A DNA stretch of 64,000 nucleotides from Heliopora coerulea (GCA_030142905.1 JASJOG010000586.1:37370-101369), one strand, 5' to 3'. Shown: positions 1 through 10,765, counted from the first letter of the stretch. Numbers and translations are program-made. Notes: generated from the letters alone by a model not told the origin.

Positions 1-436
1 CACTAACTTTGCATGAGGTTAGCATATCGCACGTTAGACAACAGACCTTTGTCACAAATAGGAAGATACGACGCACATTTTATGTATGAGGATATTTGTC
101 TGCTAACCAGAACAGTTTTGTTAAAGGAATCTCGCCACAGAAGTAAGAACATTTAATAGTTTATTGACTTTCATATGAATGATTATGGTATTGTTGGTTG
201 TGATTTAACCGTATTCTAGCATGTTTACTTTATATTTCTACTTGTATTATCCTACTATTATTTACTTTATTTAGATCGAATTATATATATATCATAATGG
301 TTTATTTGGATATGTGAATGTGTTTTAACCATATGAGCCAAATACGATTTGCGAGACTTCCTTATACATCTGCTAACCGAGTGTCTCAATTCTGACGAAA
401 CAAAGTGCACAAGAGATTCTCGCGACAACTTAACGC
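1..436. other. Left edge, no gene seen
   Basis: AT-rich sequence with no long reading frame or recognisable repeat. Its last 8 bases (CTTAACGC at 429-436) are the target-site copy of the hAT-like element that follows. Confidence 0.5.
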
Positions 437-1059
437 TAGGAATCCACCGGAACCAAATTTAAAAGTTCCGGCCAGAACCGGAACTGCCCGGAAATGAAAA
501 AAAGTTCCGGCCGGAAGCGGAACCGAAAATCAAAGTAGTATCTTTCTAACTGAACCACAGATGATGTTACTTGGTTGGACATTGTCAATGTGGAATTGAG
601 TGGTCAAAAAGTGAGAATACCACCTCATTTAATAATGCCAAATAAGAAGTTGTCCTTCACATTTCCATTATAAACAAAAACTGTTATGCCTTATGTTTTA
701 TAACTTTTGTTTTTCCTGTTTTAGTATCATGAACATTTTTCCTTATGAAGTGTGAATATTTATTTGCAAATAGTTCCCGGTTTTTGGCTGCATTTCGGCC
801 GTGCATAATCGTAGAAAGCCTGAGCACTACATATAAACCACTGACCATATTTTGGCTCAAATTTTCATCATAACTTTCCCAGATTTCCCCTCACTCGAAT
901 GACACAACCACAAAATTGAACTGTCAAAGTACGCCAGTGCGAACGTTGGCTTGTGTAATGCGTATTCAAGGTTGCTTTTTACCGCCATTGAGTGATATTG
1001 TTTGAGCAAAAAATACTTTTTTGTACCTTGTATTTGTAATCTAACTATTGTCATAGGAC

Positions 1060-4000
1060 CAGTGGCGTAACGGAGCTAGTGGGGGCCCTTAGGAGAATTT
1101 TGCTCGGGGGCCCCCGACCCCCCTCAGCTTAGACATACATTTCAAGACTTCAATGGACTGCTGGAGGTTATAGAGTCTGAAATCTGAATCAGATAAAAAG
1201 ATATTACATTTGCAACTGAACCTTCACAATAGACATGAAATCATCTATTTGACGAAAGATAAGGAAAATTTAAAACAATAACATTTAGATATTAACACTA
1301 ACGTGGCATGTGCAAGATCTAGTAAATGTACACAGATAATTCTTATAGTCATGTTGAACCAAAATAATGAATTACTATACAACAAAGCTGCTACCATAAA
1401 TGCTATTTTTACATAATAGGCTGCTAGCAATGAAAAAATACAATGACAATTATATTTCTTTTGAAATATGACATTTAAAATGAACAGGACAAAGTATTTA
1501 AGCTACATTTATGTCCACGCGAGACTGCATGACACAGTGTCCACTGTCTGAGAATATGTCCAATAGGCAATATAATAAAACCGAACATTTACACTTTACA
1601 ATTACAAGCCAAACTGCTTGCACCTACGTGCATTGAGACTTGCAACACTGTTAATCAATTGGTGCTTATCAATTGATCTGGCCTCAGCATTTTCAATAGA
1701 CAGAATAGCCAAGTGATCTAGTCTCTCTTGGTTCATTGTGGATCTAAGGTATGTCTTAATAAGCTTTAGTTTGGAAAAAGACCGCTCTGCCGATGCCACA
1801 GTTGCCGGGATTGAAACGAAGAGAACGAGTAGTTTGTACACCATAGGAAACGACGAAGTGACGCGACTTTCAAGCATCAATTTTATCACATCCAAGACAC
1901 AGTCTTTTTCTTCAATTTCTTTTCTAAATTCGTTAACAAACGATCTGAGCTCTGATTCCAAGTCTTCGGTAAAATCATTTGGATACTGGCTCAGTATTGC
2001 CGATGAAGCTATTAAAAGGTCTTCCTGAGTAGCCTTTACCATACGTTTGGGAAATAAAATGTCAAACGTGGACGTTATCATGTCTTGACCCTCAAATCTT
2101 TGCCGCAGTTGCATTAAAGCTATATCTACTGTTTTATAAAAGACATTCACTTTAAACGCTTGTTCAGGATTATCTATGTTTTTGTCATCACACAATTCAT
2201 CCAAAAATCTCTTGACCTTTCTTTTTCTCTTTTGTTTAAAATGGAGGGCAGCATCCCATGATTTGGCCAATGCAGAAGCCGTTAGCACCACAGAGTCCCA
2301 AGAGTCCCGTAGAATTATTAGTTCTGAAAGAGAGCAGCTTAAGAGTCTTGCAACAACTGACAGATCAACTTCAGGAGACTGCATTTTACGTGAAGTGGAG
2401 TTTATTGCACGGAGAATTCGTTCCCAAATAACGATAAATAATACAAATTCATAACTGTCTAATTTTTCCTTAAGACATCTAGCCTCGTCTCTTTCTTTTT
2501 TATTTGTGGATGTTAAAGACAGTCGCGTTAGAATCTTCATAATGTCCCGATATCTGTCGCGGACGGCACGAACTGCATCTATTCGCGAAGACCACCTTGT
2601 TACACATAATTTCTTCAAAGTGAGAGATCCGCGAGCAGCATGGATTCTAAGTTCTTCCCACCTATTCAACGATGACCCAAAGAAATTAAATACCTCACGC
2701 AATAGCCCAAAGAAACTTTCATTCTCCTGTATTGAGCTAACCGCATCATTTATTACTAAATTCAAGTTGTGACAACCACAGTGTACGAATGGAACCGGAG
2801 ATTGGACCATCTCTTTAATTAAACTTTGCACACCAGTGTGAATCCCGCTCATTACACTAGCTCCATCATACCCTTGACCTCTTATCTTACAAAAAGACAA
2901 ACCAAGTCCTTCAAGAAACTCCTTCGCAGTAGAAGCTATACCCTCTGCCTTTGCATCATTTAATTTAACAAAACCCATGAAACTCTCAACCACCCTACAG
3001 TCTTCATCCTCAACCTGTACCCACCTAACGACAACGCTCAGTTGGTCCACCCGGGAGATATCACTAGTTGAATCCAAAATAACAGACCAAAATGGAGTAT
3101 CGTTGATCTTTTTGACAAGTGATGACGTTACCGCATTTGCAAGAAGACTAATTAGCTCATTTTGAATTTTGGCACTGAGATATTTAGTAGCTTTAGCTGG
3201 AAGCGAAATAACTTCGGAAAGAACTTCATCATATTGTGCAACCAATGCAACCAATCCCAGAAAGTTGCCCCCTTCACATATTCCGTCAGACACGGCTTCT
3301 CGGTGCCCCCTGAAAGCTAAACTTAACGATGCCAAAGTCAAGATGATTGACAGGATTCGTTCCAGGACTTTGACCCAAAACAGTGAATTCCGGCGTATTT
3401 CATTCTCGTTTTCTTCATCAAGAACTTTTCCAGATTTCCACCTTAGACAGACAGCGGATGCTTCTATGTGCAAAACTGACTTTTCGTGCCGGTTAATCTT
3501 GGCAGACATATTATGAGTAGAACCCGATACGCCGTTTATCCAACCCTTTTGACTCTCGTAATTCTTGTTTGAACGATCAGCAAATAGCCAACAAACCTCA
3601 CAGTATGGTTTTTTCAGTTCGTTGGAATAACAAAGCCAGCCTCTTGGAACTGAAATATTATCGACAAATTTGTTGTAATACCTGGCATGGAAATTTGTGA
3701 CCAATGTTCCTGCTTCATCTCTGTATTCAAAAGGGCCAGATGGTCTACATGGCCCATGGTTTAAAATCTCCCTTTTTAAAGAAGCGTCGTTGATTGTCTC
3801 ACAAAAGTGGCCGCGGTCTGCTGGATAACGTCTCGACGAATCAAAATCAAACTGAGATCTTTCACTAACCGAATTCAATCTTGAAGATGGATCACTTGAA
3901 TGGCTGATAGCGACACCATTTTCTGGTACTGGTGCAGTGACAATGTTCTCTTCGTTAATTGGCGCAATCCTCTCTTCTTTTTCTGCTGCTTCTTTTTCTT

Positions 4001-4849
4001 TACTCCGTCTATTATTTTCAGATGTTTCAGGATTTTGCTTCCCATAATCTTCATTGCCATCACTGTCACTCGAGGACGCAGGACAATAACCTTGAAGCCG
4101 AGTATCACCTTGATAAATTGTTAATTCATCTTTCTTCTCAGTCTGAAGAAAAGACGATATGTTTCTCGTACTTGATGTGGCAGCTTCGATCCTACGATTT
4201 TTCTCTGCTCTTTTAAATGCACCAGAATTGTACTTTCGTTTTAAATTTGAGGCCATAAATTAGTATAGGAAATAACACGGTTCGAGAAGAATTAATGAAA
4301 AATGGCACGCGTGTTTCGCCAAATATTTGCTTCACCGTCTGTAAGAGCTCGAGAAACAACAACGCTGACGTCAGTAACTATATACCACTAGTAAAAAAAA
4401 TTAAAAGTTAATTTCGATGTCATTAACCAATCACAAATAAGTAAAATTGATTGAAATTGCATTAACAGCGAAATTACCATAACCAAACTGACTTCCTAGC
4501 AAAACAAACGTCCGCCGAACGTTGTGACCGTCGTGTTCTTCGAACATAAAGTACTTGTGGAAGACCGCTGACCAGAGATCGGCTGGCGAATTGTCGCCTA
4601 AGATACACTTATGATATATACCGCATTATTTAAAATGGCAGCAACAACAGAAGAATATCATTGTGAATAAAATGTTAGTGAAAATTACTCCCTTGGTTTA
4701 TCGTGTGAGAGGAATCATAGGATATCAATTCTTCTAATTAATTTAAATTTTTAAAGTCATGACGTCATCATAAATTCATCGGGGGCCCCTTTGAGGTCGG
4801 GGGCCCTTAGGAGTTGCTCTAACCCTGACCTTAGTCCGTTACGCCACTG
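1060..4849 (-). mobile_element. hAT DNA transposon, apparently complete
   Basis: The element begins CAGTGGCGTAACGGA and ends with its exact complement (15-bp terminal inverted repeat). It is flanked by a perfect 8-bp duplication, CATAGGAC at 1052-1059 and 4850-4857, which is the hAT hallmark. Both subterminal regions carry GGGGGCCC-rich motifs. It is 3790 bp long and carries one long open transposase gene. Intact duplication, intact ends and an open gene all suggest a fairly recent insertion. Confidence 0.93.
1602..4256 (-). CDS. hAT-family transposase, ZMYM1-like (884 aa)
   Basis: This protein should cut and paste the surrounding hAT element in the nucleus. The order is: a basic N-terminus (about 1-30); an acidic, low-complexity linker; a TTF-type zinc finger (about 170-275) with WLCYSNELKKPYCEVCWLF; a DUF4371-like catalytic region (about 290-500) with VILDSTSDISRVDQLSVV, where the Asp is a candidate catalytic residue; and a C-terminal hAT dimerisation motif near 820-865 (ATVASAERSFSKLKLIKTYL). 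The length suits ZMYM1-like hAT transposases. The ATG is preceded by an in-frame stop and the frame runs unbroken within the element's inverted repeats, so it may be functional. It could also be called a zinc finger MYM-type 1-like protein. Confidence 0.9.
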   Translation of the reverse strand: MASNLKRKYNSGAFKRAEKNRRIEAATSSTRNISSFLQTEKKDELTIYQGDTRLQGYCPASSSDSDGNEDYGKQNPETSENNRRSKEKEAAEKEERIAPINEENIVTAPVPENGVAISHSSDPSSRLNSVSERSQFDFDSSRRYPADRGHFCETINDASLKREILNHGPCRPSGPFEYRDEAGTLVTNFHARYYNKFVDNISVPRGWLCYSNELKKPYCEVCWLFADRSNKNYESQKGWINGVSGSTHNMSAKINRHEKSVLHIEASAVCLRWKSGKVLDEENENEIRRNSLFWVKVLERILSIILTLASLSLAFRGHREAVSDGICEGGNFLGLVALVAQYDEVLSEVISLPAKATKYLSAKIQNELISLLANAVTSSLVKKINDTPFWSVILDSTSDISRVDQLSVVVRWVQVEDEDCRVVESFMGFVKLNDAKAEGIASTAKEFLEGLGLSFCKIRGQGYDGASVMSGIHTGVQSLIKEMVQSPVPFVHCGCHNLNLVINDAVSSIQENESFFGLLREVFNFFGSSLNRWEELRIHAARGSLTLKKLCVTRWSSRIDAVRAVRDRYRDIMKILTRLSLTSTNKKERDEARCLKEKLDSYEFVLFIVIWERILRAINSTSRKMQSPEVDLSVVARLLSCSLSELIILRDSWDSVVLTASALAKSWDAALHFKQKRKRKVKRFLDELCDDKNIDNPEQAFKVNVFYKTVDIALMQLRQRFEGQDMITSTFDILFPKRMVKATQEDLLIASSAILSQYPNDFTEDLESELRSFVNEFRKEIEEKDCVLDVIKLMLESRVTSSFPMVYKLLVLFVSIPATVASAERSFSKLKLIKTYLRSTMNQERLDHLAILSIENAEARSIDKHQLINSVASLNARRCKQFGL

Positions 4850-5140
4850 CATAGGACTATGATTTAAAAATATCCTTTGCGTTCAGTAATTTTGACTTTG
4901 TAAAGCTTGTGGAATAGATAACTTAATGACATAACATATACAATTTATTTTTAACTGTTGTATTCATATAAACCATAAAATCTAGTTTAAAAATAGGACT
5001 ACTGTTATTATTACTATGGACTACCGTTCTTATTACCATTTTATAAAAAAATTTCGTTTCCGGCCGAACATTTTTTCACGAGTTCCGGCCGGAACATTAA
5101 CTTAGAAAAATCAAAGTTCCGGTGCATCCCTACTTAACGT

Positions 5141-5326
5141 TCGATATCCGTGGATAAAACAAGCCTACTGTTCCCCGTTGACTCGATAACTCCACTGGTA
5201 GAGCAGTGATTAAGTTTGTATTTACATTCGTATTTTGATATTTATTTGTTGTATTTAATACGCAATTCAGCCCTCTGGCTGCTATGTATTATTAATAAAG
5301 CATATATCTATCTATCTATCTATCTA

Positions 5327-5366
<40 letters not shown>

Positions 5367-7374
5367 TTTACTCATTTCTCTTTAGGAGCAAGGGAGGCAT
5401 ATCACTTCAATAACATATATGGCTACAGAGAACACAAGATTTAAAGGATGGTGAAATGAAGTATTAGAGACGTAAGGCCTGTGAAAAATGTGACGTGAAG
5501 AAATTTTTGGAACATGTACAAGAGAATGAAATAAAGGTGAGATGTCAGGACACTGATAATTACTTATTGTAGATGTTTAGAGAGATAGAGAGAGAGATAG
5601 TGAGATAGAGACATAGAGAGATATAGAAAGACAGATAGATAAACAGATAGACAGACAGACATATCTAGAGATCAATCACGGCAGTTATCAACCTTTTAAC
5701 TTTTTACCTTATCACTGTCTGCACAGTATTCTATTCTTATAGATACATACATAGATATAGATATATACATATATATATAAATAGTAGGTCTTCCTTCACC
5801 AAAGTTTAACGACATCAACCAACGCCTTATGTACGTGAAGGAATAAAGCTTTTTAAAAGTTTATATTCGAGTTTGTCTATATATATATAGGTCATCATTA
5901 TATTCAAAATCCATGTATAATCCTGTGGATATTCAAAATCCATTGCTCACTCTAACCAGTACAACCATAGCCATTGGTAACACTGCATTGTCAATACTCT
6001 TATTTCCATCACACCATCTCTGTTTCTTTGTAACACTGCAGTCAACCTCACCCAGTTTCAACACCACTCAACCATTAATATGTTTGTGGGTTTATAATTC
6101 AACATCTGCTATTTCAAGAGGAAAGAGGTCGCGTGATTTATTAGTGCAAGAGGGGTTTGATGGCATGCGCTAAACTAGGATGCTTCTATAAATATAGAAG
6201 TGTCTTGCACTGAATTCCGGTTGAAATTCAGTCTTAATAGAGAGATCACAAGTGATACGTCGGAGAACAGAGAATCGACGTCTCGTTTGGCATCAATATC
6301 ACGCTGCTGCAGTTAGGCTGAAACTCACCAATACCAAGTTAAAACGTGTCTCGGCTACCGAACTAACACACCTTATATCACCAGACCCCAAATGGTTTCA
6401 CGGCTCGTCATAGTTGAGTTAGAAAGTATACAATTATCCTGATAATTAATCACAAGTGAGGAACCAGGTGGAAATCTTAATCTTAAGACAAATATCAATG
6501 CCTAGCATAAAACACGGAACAAAGCCATTGAATAAGATAGTGTCACTGTAGCAAGTATCAATGCTGTAGCACATTATATGTGGGCCAAACAGCTCGCCAT
6601 TTACATACACGAGTCTCAGATCATTTTTGGAGTCTCTGCCCTTTCTGGTAAAAAAAGTGCTACTTTCACCCCATCCAGTATTTAAGCACATCTTTCCGAA
6701 ACTGGCCAAACTGTATCTCTTAAGCCTCTTAATTTCCAAAATTAAACCCTCTTTGAATGGCAATCCCAGCTCCATTGCTTTGTTTTTGTTCTGAATTTTC
6801 TCTTCTTTAATTCCACTACTACATAGCTTGTAATTTAATACTTTCATTTATTTATATATATTCGCTGTTTTGTAACACAAGGGAGAGGACTTGATGCCGA
6901 AAACCTTCTGTCTCAAGAATAAAGATGGTCATCTGAGGAGGAGGGAATTTCAAACAATATGCAGTAAATATTTTTACAAATTAATTAGATTTAAATAAAA
7001 AGGTGTAAATAATGATGTCATCAAACCAGGAAGGTTTGCTCTGACAGCACGCTGTACTGCGGCAAGCCATAAAGGCTTGCTGAAAGTACATGTGTCCCGC
7101 CTGTTCTTCTGCATGCTTCGCTATAACACGGCACCCTCGCCTTCGCCTTCCAAGGTATCGCCCGCGCACCCTAGATCGCCCGCGTCCCACTAAGCTTGAC
7201 CCTAAGTGCCCTGGCCATAAGCGCGATAAGCAAGAGGAGTCACAATCGCCAGACAGATGCGTTATACACAAACTGGGGTGGAAAGGAAAACAGGTACGTG
7301 GTATACTGTTATATATAGATAAATATAGATATACGTCAATATACATATAGATATATTCAGATATATGCAGGTGT
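5141..7374. other. Gene-poor stretch with microsatellites
   Basis: No gene is convincing here. A frame of 133 codons on the - strand (6446-6847) has no recognisable domain. The stretch holds a TATC/TGTC tetranucleotide tract, GATA/GAGA-rich tracts (about 5580-5660), and many ATATAT runs. A weak box-A-like motif (ACTCCACTGGTAGAGC) near 5190 may be a SINE or tRNA-derived remnant. Confidence 0.5.
5305..5368 (+). repeat. (TATC)n/(TGTC)n microsatellite
   Basis: Tandem TATC units pass into TGTC units and back to TATC. The tract follows ATTAATAAAGCATA, so it could be the simple-repeat tail of a retroelement. Confidence 0.9.
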
Positions 7375-7380
7375 ATATAT

Positions 7381-8676
7381 AGTAGTATAGGTGAGAGAGG
7401 AGAATATTCATATTACTTGCCAATCAGATTGCAGGATTTCGGCTCTAAGCCAATCAGAGGGCTCGGTTTGTTTATTTAGGTCGGGGGGAGTGACTTCGGA
7501 ATTTTCGTTTAATATATAATGACTTCGGAAACTAAAAAGGCTTGGTGGACCTTTTATGGTCAAACTCATAAATAATATCGGCCAGTGAAAGAATGTGCAC
7601 ACATTCCTGACACTTAGAAAAATTTCGAGGTTTTTTGGGCTCTGGTTCTTCTCCGATTATATATTTTTTTTTTCTTCAGCGTTTTAACTCTCGCAACTTG
7701 CATCATCTTGCTCACCTAAAAGAGAAGAAGAAAAAGTGTTGGAGTGAAAATCTTCGTAAATTGAGTTTTTTACCTGATATCGTCCTGTGAAGACTTGCTG
7801 TGTCGAATCTTGTTGTGATCTTGTTGTTTTGTCTCGAAGTGAAATTCGAACGATCGGTGATTTCCTCATAACTTTTTTATTTTTCGTCATAAGGGTTTCG
7901 AAATGGTATCAGAAGATTCCTCGCGGTCTAGCGATCATTTTGGTGGTGGTTTGGTCGGGTTTGGAGTTCGCGTTGCGAAGATACGATCGATTTTGTGTTC
8001 TTGGTGCCGAAGTGAAATGCGGCGCTTATTCGAATAATCCGTGATTTGGACGTGTTCTTGCAAAGAGAACTCCAAACGCGACCAAACATATATCGAAATG
8101 ATCGCTAGACCGCGAGGAATCTTCTGATACCATTTCCAATCCGGTCCGACGAAGAATAAAAAAGTTATGATCGATTTTGTGAGTTGCCACGCGGTCGGCT
8201 TTGTTGTTCTTTGCTTGTTCGGTTCGTCGGTTGGGAATTTCGTCGCTTGTGGTTTGTTTCTTCGCTTTGGTGGTCGGGTTTTTGTTTCTCCGTGTTTTTG
8301 GGAGTCTTTTCTTGTCTTGGTGATCGCTTTTCGTTCTTTCGTCGTTGTATGATGCGAGAAAAACGGTCGCCGAGGAGATCGAATTTGTTTCTCGTGTTTT
8401 GAAAAATTTGAATATTTTCGGTTTCGTTCACCCGGCTATGTCAACATTTGATACGCGTGGTTTGTTTCTGTTGACATTTCATTTGCGTGGTCTGATTGTG
8501 TCAATAATGGATTCGCGTGGTTTGCTTGTGTCAATATTTGGTTCGCGTGGCTGATTTTTGCAAGCGTGGCTGCTTTTTTGTGTCAATATTTGGTGTGGAG
8601 GGGAATGAGGGGGCGGGTGGGCTCGTTTTCCTGGAAGGCGAGAGTGGAGGTTTTTCGTGGAAGGTGGATACATTGA
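7381..8676 (+). repeat. Left terminal inverted repeat
   Basis: It matches the complement of 34131-35425. The outer ~110 bp differ at about six positions. The block from about 7492 to 8085 appears identical to its partner. The inner ~600 bp are clearly diverged, ending near the shared GAATGAGGGGGCGGGTGGGC at about 8603-8622. Reading frames inside the repeat are mirrored in the other copy and look incidental. Confidence 0.93.
7867..8171. repeat. Large imperfect hairpin inside the left TIR
   Basis: GGTATCAGAAGATTCCTCGC at about 7905 recurs inverted at about 8113-8132. The arms extend about 100 bp (7867-7985 and 8055-8171) around a ~70-bp loop, and both include TCTAGCGATCATTT, GTTTGGAGTT and AAAAAAGTTATGA or their complements. 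The same hairpin is in the right TIR (about 34635-34939). Confidence 0.85.
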
Positions 8677-9274
8677 TTTTGATATTTTGTCGTCAAAATC
8701 CTTTCCTTTGAATGGGGAGAGGAATTTGACGCAAAACATTCGAATCTGTTTGCTTTGTTTGTGTGTTTTTTCGAAAAACAAGGTCTTGAAATGAGTGTGG
8801 AAAAAAAAAAAAGATTTTCCCAAACTGATTCCAAGTGTTTGTTTCACGATGATCCTTCTTCTTTCTTTGGATGTGTTGTTGTTTGGAAAATATTTTTATG
8901 AAAATCATCTTGAGGTGAAAGACATCTCAAGATGACTTTCATTAAAATAATTTTCTTTGACATGTTTCTTCAAGTCTGGAAAATGATGTCGGAATGACTG
9001 TCGAGGAATGATGAATACATTGACTCGAGTCATTTCGATGTCACATTCTAGATTGTGAATCCGTTGCAGTTTTTTTCAATTTTGGAACATCACTGCCACA
9101 TTATGTGAAATATTGTTGCAATGAAATTCTTGAATTGAAAAATTGATTGATGCTTCTTCTTTTCTTTATGCTTTTGTGATATTTTATTTTGATTACTTAC
9201 TGTCAAGATTCTCTTGTTTGAAATAAAACAAAGAGAAATCGGACAGAAAAAAAACAAAATTTAATTGACTATTT
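8677..9274. other. Non-coding spacer with two short hairpins
   Basis: No gene is supported. TCATCTTGAG (8905-8914) pairs with CTCAAGATGA (8926-8935), and the stem extends outward through GAAA/TTTC after one mismatch. A second inverted pair, AATGACTGTCGAG and CTCGAGTCATT, lies at 8993-9005 and about 9024-9034. These could be regulatory or replication-related. Confidence 0.5.
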
Positions 9275-9481
9275 TTATGAAATAATGTTTTTCCATATTT
9301 TGTCGAGGATTCCTTTTCCTCTTTGATTTCTTCTTCTTTTTCTGACTCTTGAAAATGTGGTCATTCGTCTTCTTCGTCTTCCTGAACCTCCAAGCATTTT
9401 TGTGACTATGGGTATTCCAATCTTCAATAAAGTTCCAAAAATTCCGGCTCCTCTTTGATTTCTCCTGCTTACTATGTTCAT
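9275..9481 (-). CDS. Small basic virion protein with two QRGxG sites (68 aa)
   Basis: The protein has a two-part plan. NQRGAG (8-13) is followed by a hydrophobic amphipathic stretch IFGTLLKIGIPIVTKML, then a poly-Arg tract (35-39). A second RRNQRGKG is followed by ILDKIWKNIIS to the end. This resembles adenoviral core/lytic precursors (pX or pVI) in being small, Arg-rich and apparently built for protease maturation. The QRGxG motif recurs in the two small genes at 23935-24398 but is not seen elsewhere in the element. Inference: the viral protease cuts at or near the Gly, freeing membrane-active peptides. It stands apart from the other virion genes, close to the left TIR. Confidence 0.65.
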   Translation of the reverse strand: MNIVSRRNQRGAGIFGTLLKIGIPIVTKMLGGSGRRRRRMTTFSRVRKRRRNQRGKGILDKIWKNIIS

Positions 9482-9526
9482 GCTGAAAAGAAAATAAGAA
9501 GTTTCTTTGAATTGCCAGGTGTGTGA

Positions 9527-9605
9527 GTCGGATTAGCTCAGTCGGTAGAGCGGCCGTCCTAATTGCGGGTTGGCAAGGTCGTGGGTTCAAGTCCCACATC
9601 TGACT
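9527..9605 (+). tRNA. tRNA-like Pol III unit (tRNA-derived, anticodon arm abnormal)
   Basis: GTCGGAT (9527-9533) pairs with ATCTGAC (9598-9604) as a 7-bp acceptor stem. A perfect D-arm (GCTC/GAGC) contains the box A sequence TAGCTCAGTCGG. The T-arm is GTGGG-TTCAAGT-CCCAC with box B GGTTCAAGTCC. The anticodon region is about 23 nt instead of 17 and makes no clean 5-bp stem and 7-nt loop, so I do not assign an amino acid. It could be a tRNA gene with an insertion, a pseudo-tRNA, or the head of a SINE captured by the element. The Pol III promoter boxes look intact. Confidence 0.55.
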
Positions 9606-9857
9606 CGGGATAATCGAGATGGACTGAAAATAAATCACGAGGACTCCCATTTTATATGTGTTTGGATGTTTTACATATTGCACGTGATTAAAGAAAAGAA
9701 TGTGTTCTTCATTTCGTTAAGTCAACCCATTGGTCCTCTATTACTCTGAAGAACGTTTGTGTGTGGAATTGAACATGGTCAATTTGCATTTCAAATGTAT
9801 GTTTGCACGATGTGCCGTCTCCGGAGAGACGTTGTCACCTTTTGATTTAAGTTATTT

Positions 9858-10262
9858 ATGCTGAATGGATTTGGAGTCAAGATGCAATTGTTCGCGTGTT
9901 TTGAAATAAAAACTGCACTGGCTCATTTTGCGAAAAGATTTTTGGTAAAACATGTTTTGTTTGACGATGAAGTATTTTGTATGCATGATGTTAATGGAGT
10001 TAAATTGATGGAATTGAGATTTGAATGCGATATTTTTTCACTTGATTCGTTTCCGATGGAAAATGTGAAATTTGCTATCGCTTTTGAAGATTTGGTTGTT
10101 AAACGGAAACATATTGTTGCCATTTCTAAGTTACTGTTGTTGAAAAACGTGAGGATGGTTCCACCGTTCAATGTTGATGATTTTGTGATTTACAAAGTTT
10201 TGCCTGTAATTAGTCATTTTGATGAACAGGAGGAGGAGGAGGAGGAAATTTGCATTCGTTGA
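9858..10262 (+). CDS. Hypothetical protein (134 aa)
   Basis: I do not recognise this protein. It has alternating beta-like segments (MQLFACFEIKTALAHF, VKLMELRFECDIFSL, VKFAIAFEDLVV) and ends in a short Glu run before ICIR. There is no signal peptide or membrane span. It is co-directional with the next gene 62 bp downstream and lies in the accessory left arm, so an accessory or host-interaction role is possible. Codon use is like the neighbouring element genes. Confidence 0.6.
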   Translation: MLNGFGVKMQLFACFEIKTALAHFAKRFLVKHVLFDDEVFCMHDVNGVKLMELRFECDIFSLDSFPMENVKFAIAFEDLVVKRKHIVAISKLLLLKNVRMVPPFNVDDFVIYKVLPVISHFDEQEEEEEEICIR

Positions 10263-10324
10263 TGTATGTAAATATGATATGTTTTAAATAGCTGTGTTCT
10301 TGACTGAATCATGGTTGTGTTGAG

Positions 10325-10765
10325 ATGAATTTTCACGATGATTACGATGTTCGTGAGTTTAATTTGCGTTATGAATTGCTTGAGGAATTTGTGAAATATC
10401 TGAAATCAAAAAAAAATGCTCTTAAATGGGTTATTTTATTTCATGATAAAGGACAAAGATGTGATCGTGAAGGAAATTGTGATCAAGTGTATTATCATGT
10501 GTTTGTCTGGTTTCGTTCATTTTCGGAAACGGGTAGAAAGCAATATTTTAGTAATATTCCAATGATGCAATGGATTAGAAGATCGTATAGAACGCATGGT
10601 TGGTTGGAATATCCATCTGTGCTGTGTTTTGGGAATATTGGATTGCGAATCGATCAGTTACTGGCTATGCAGCATATTTATATAAAACATCTGTCTTTTC
10701 CACATTCTTCGGTTGAATATATTTTGTCAACACATGGAGTAAGTATTACAATTGTGTTTTATTAA
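10325..10765 (+). CDS. Hypothetical protein (146 aa), possible spliced C-terminus
   Basis: Family not recognised. The N-terminal half is helical and charged. The centre has WVILFHDKGQRC and YYHVFVWF, beta-strand-like with His and Cys residues. The 3' end overlaps the convergent gene's 3' end by 39 bp. A donor-like GTAAGT at 10739 and an acceptor-like TTTCAG ending at 10774 would remove 36 nt and replace the last 8 residues with a new tail; that is very short for an animal intron, so unspliced is the default. One strand superficially recalls HUH nucleases, but the two-His motif is absent. Confidence 0.6.
   Translation: MNFHDDYDVREFNLRYELLEEFVKYLKSKKNALKWVILFHDKGQRCDREGNCDQVYYHVFVWFRSFSETGRKQYFSNIPMMQWIRRSYRTHGWLEYPSVLCFGNIGLRIDQLLAMQHIYIKHLSFPHSSVEYILSTHGVSITIVFY

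Larger units (their letters stand above)
437..5132. mobile_element. Non-autonomous hAT-like element, split by a second hAT
   Basis: The ends are inverted: TAGGAATCCACCGG on the left and the complement of TAGGGATGCACCGG on the right. The flanks CTTAACGC (429-436) and CTTAACGT (5133-5140) form an 8-bp duplication with one mismatch. Repeated GTTCCGGCCGGAAC-type motifs lie just inside both ends. Removing the younger hAT insertion (1060-4849 plus one 8-bp target copy) leaves about 900 bp without a transposase, so the outer element needed a transposase in trans. A relative with the same terminal motif lies at 52682-53264. Confidence 0.75.

Noticed and set aside
1738..3516. Plus-strand frames of 60-115 codons
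   Set aside because: Shadows of the hAT transposase gene.
6446..6847. 133-codon minus frame
   Set aside because: No domain, no splice or promoter context; not enough to call a gene.
7684..8044. Reading frames of 68 and 85 codons within the TIR, mirrored at 34762-35122
   Set aside because: They are identical only because the DNA repeat is identical. No domain; intron-like GTAAAA...TTTTAG sites inside are weak. Treated as TIR sequence.
9261..9683. 140-codon minus frame with WDLNPRPCQPAIRTAALPTE
   Set aside because: That string is the well-known antisense translation of a tRNA/SINE head; the lower part overlaps the real QRGxG gene in another frame.
10325..10765. Possible HUH replication nuclease (YYHVFVWF)
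   Set aside because: Only one His in the would-be HUH motif and no catalytic Tyr context or helicase domain.
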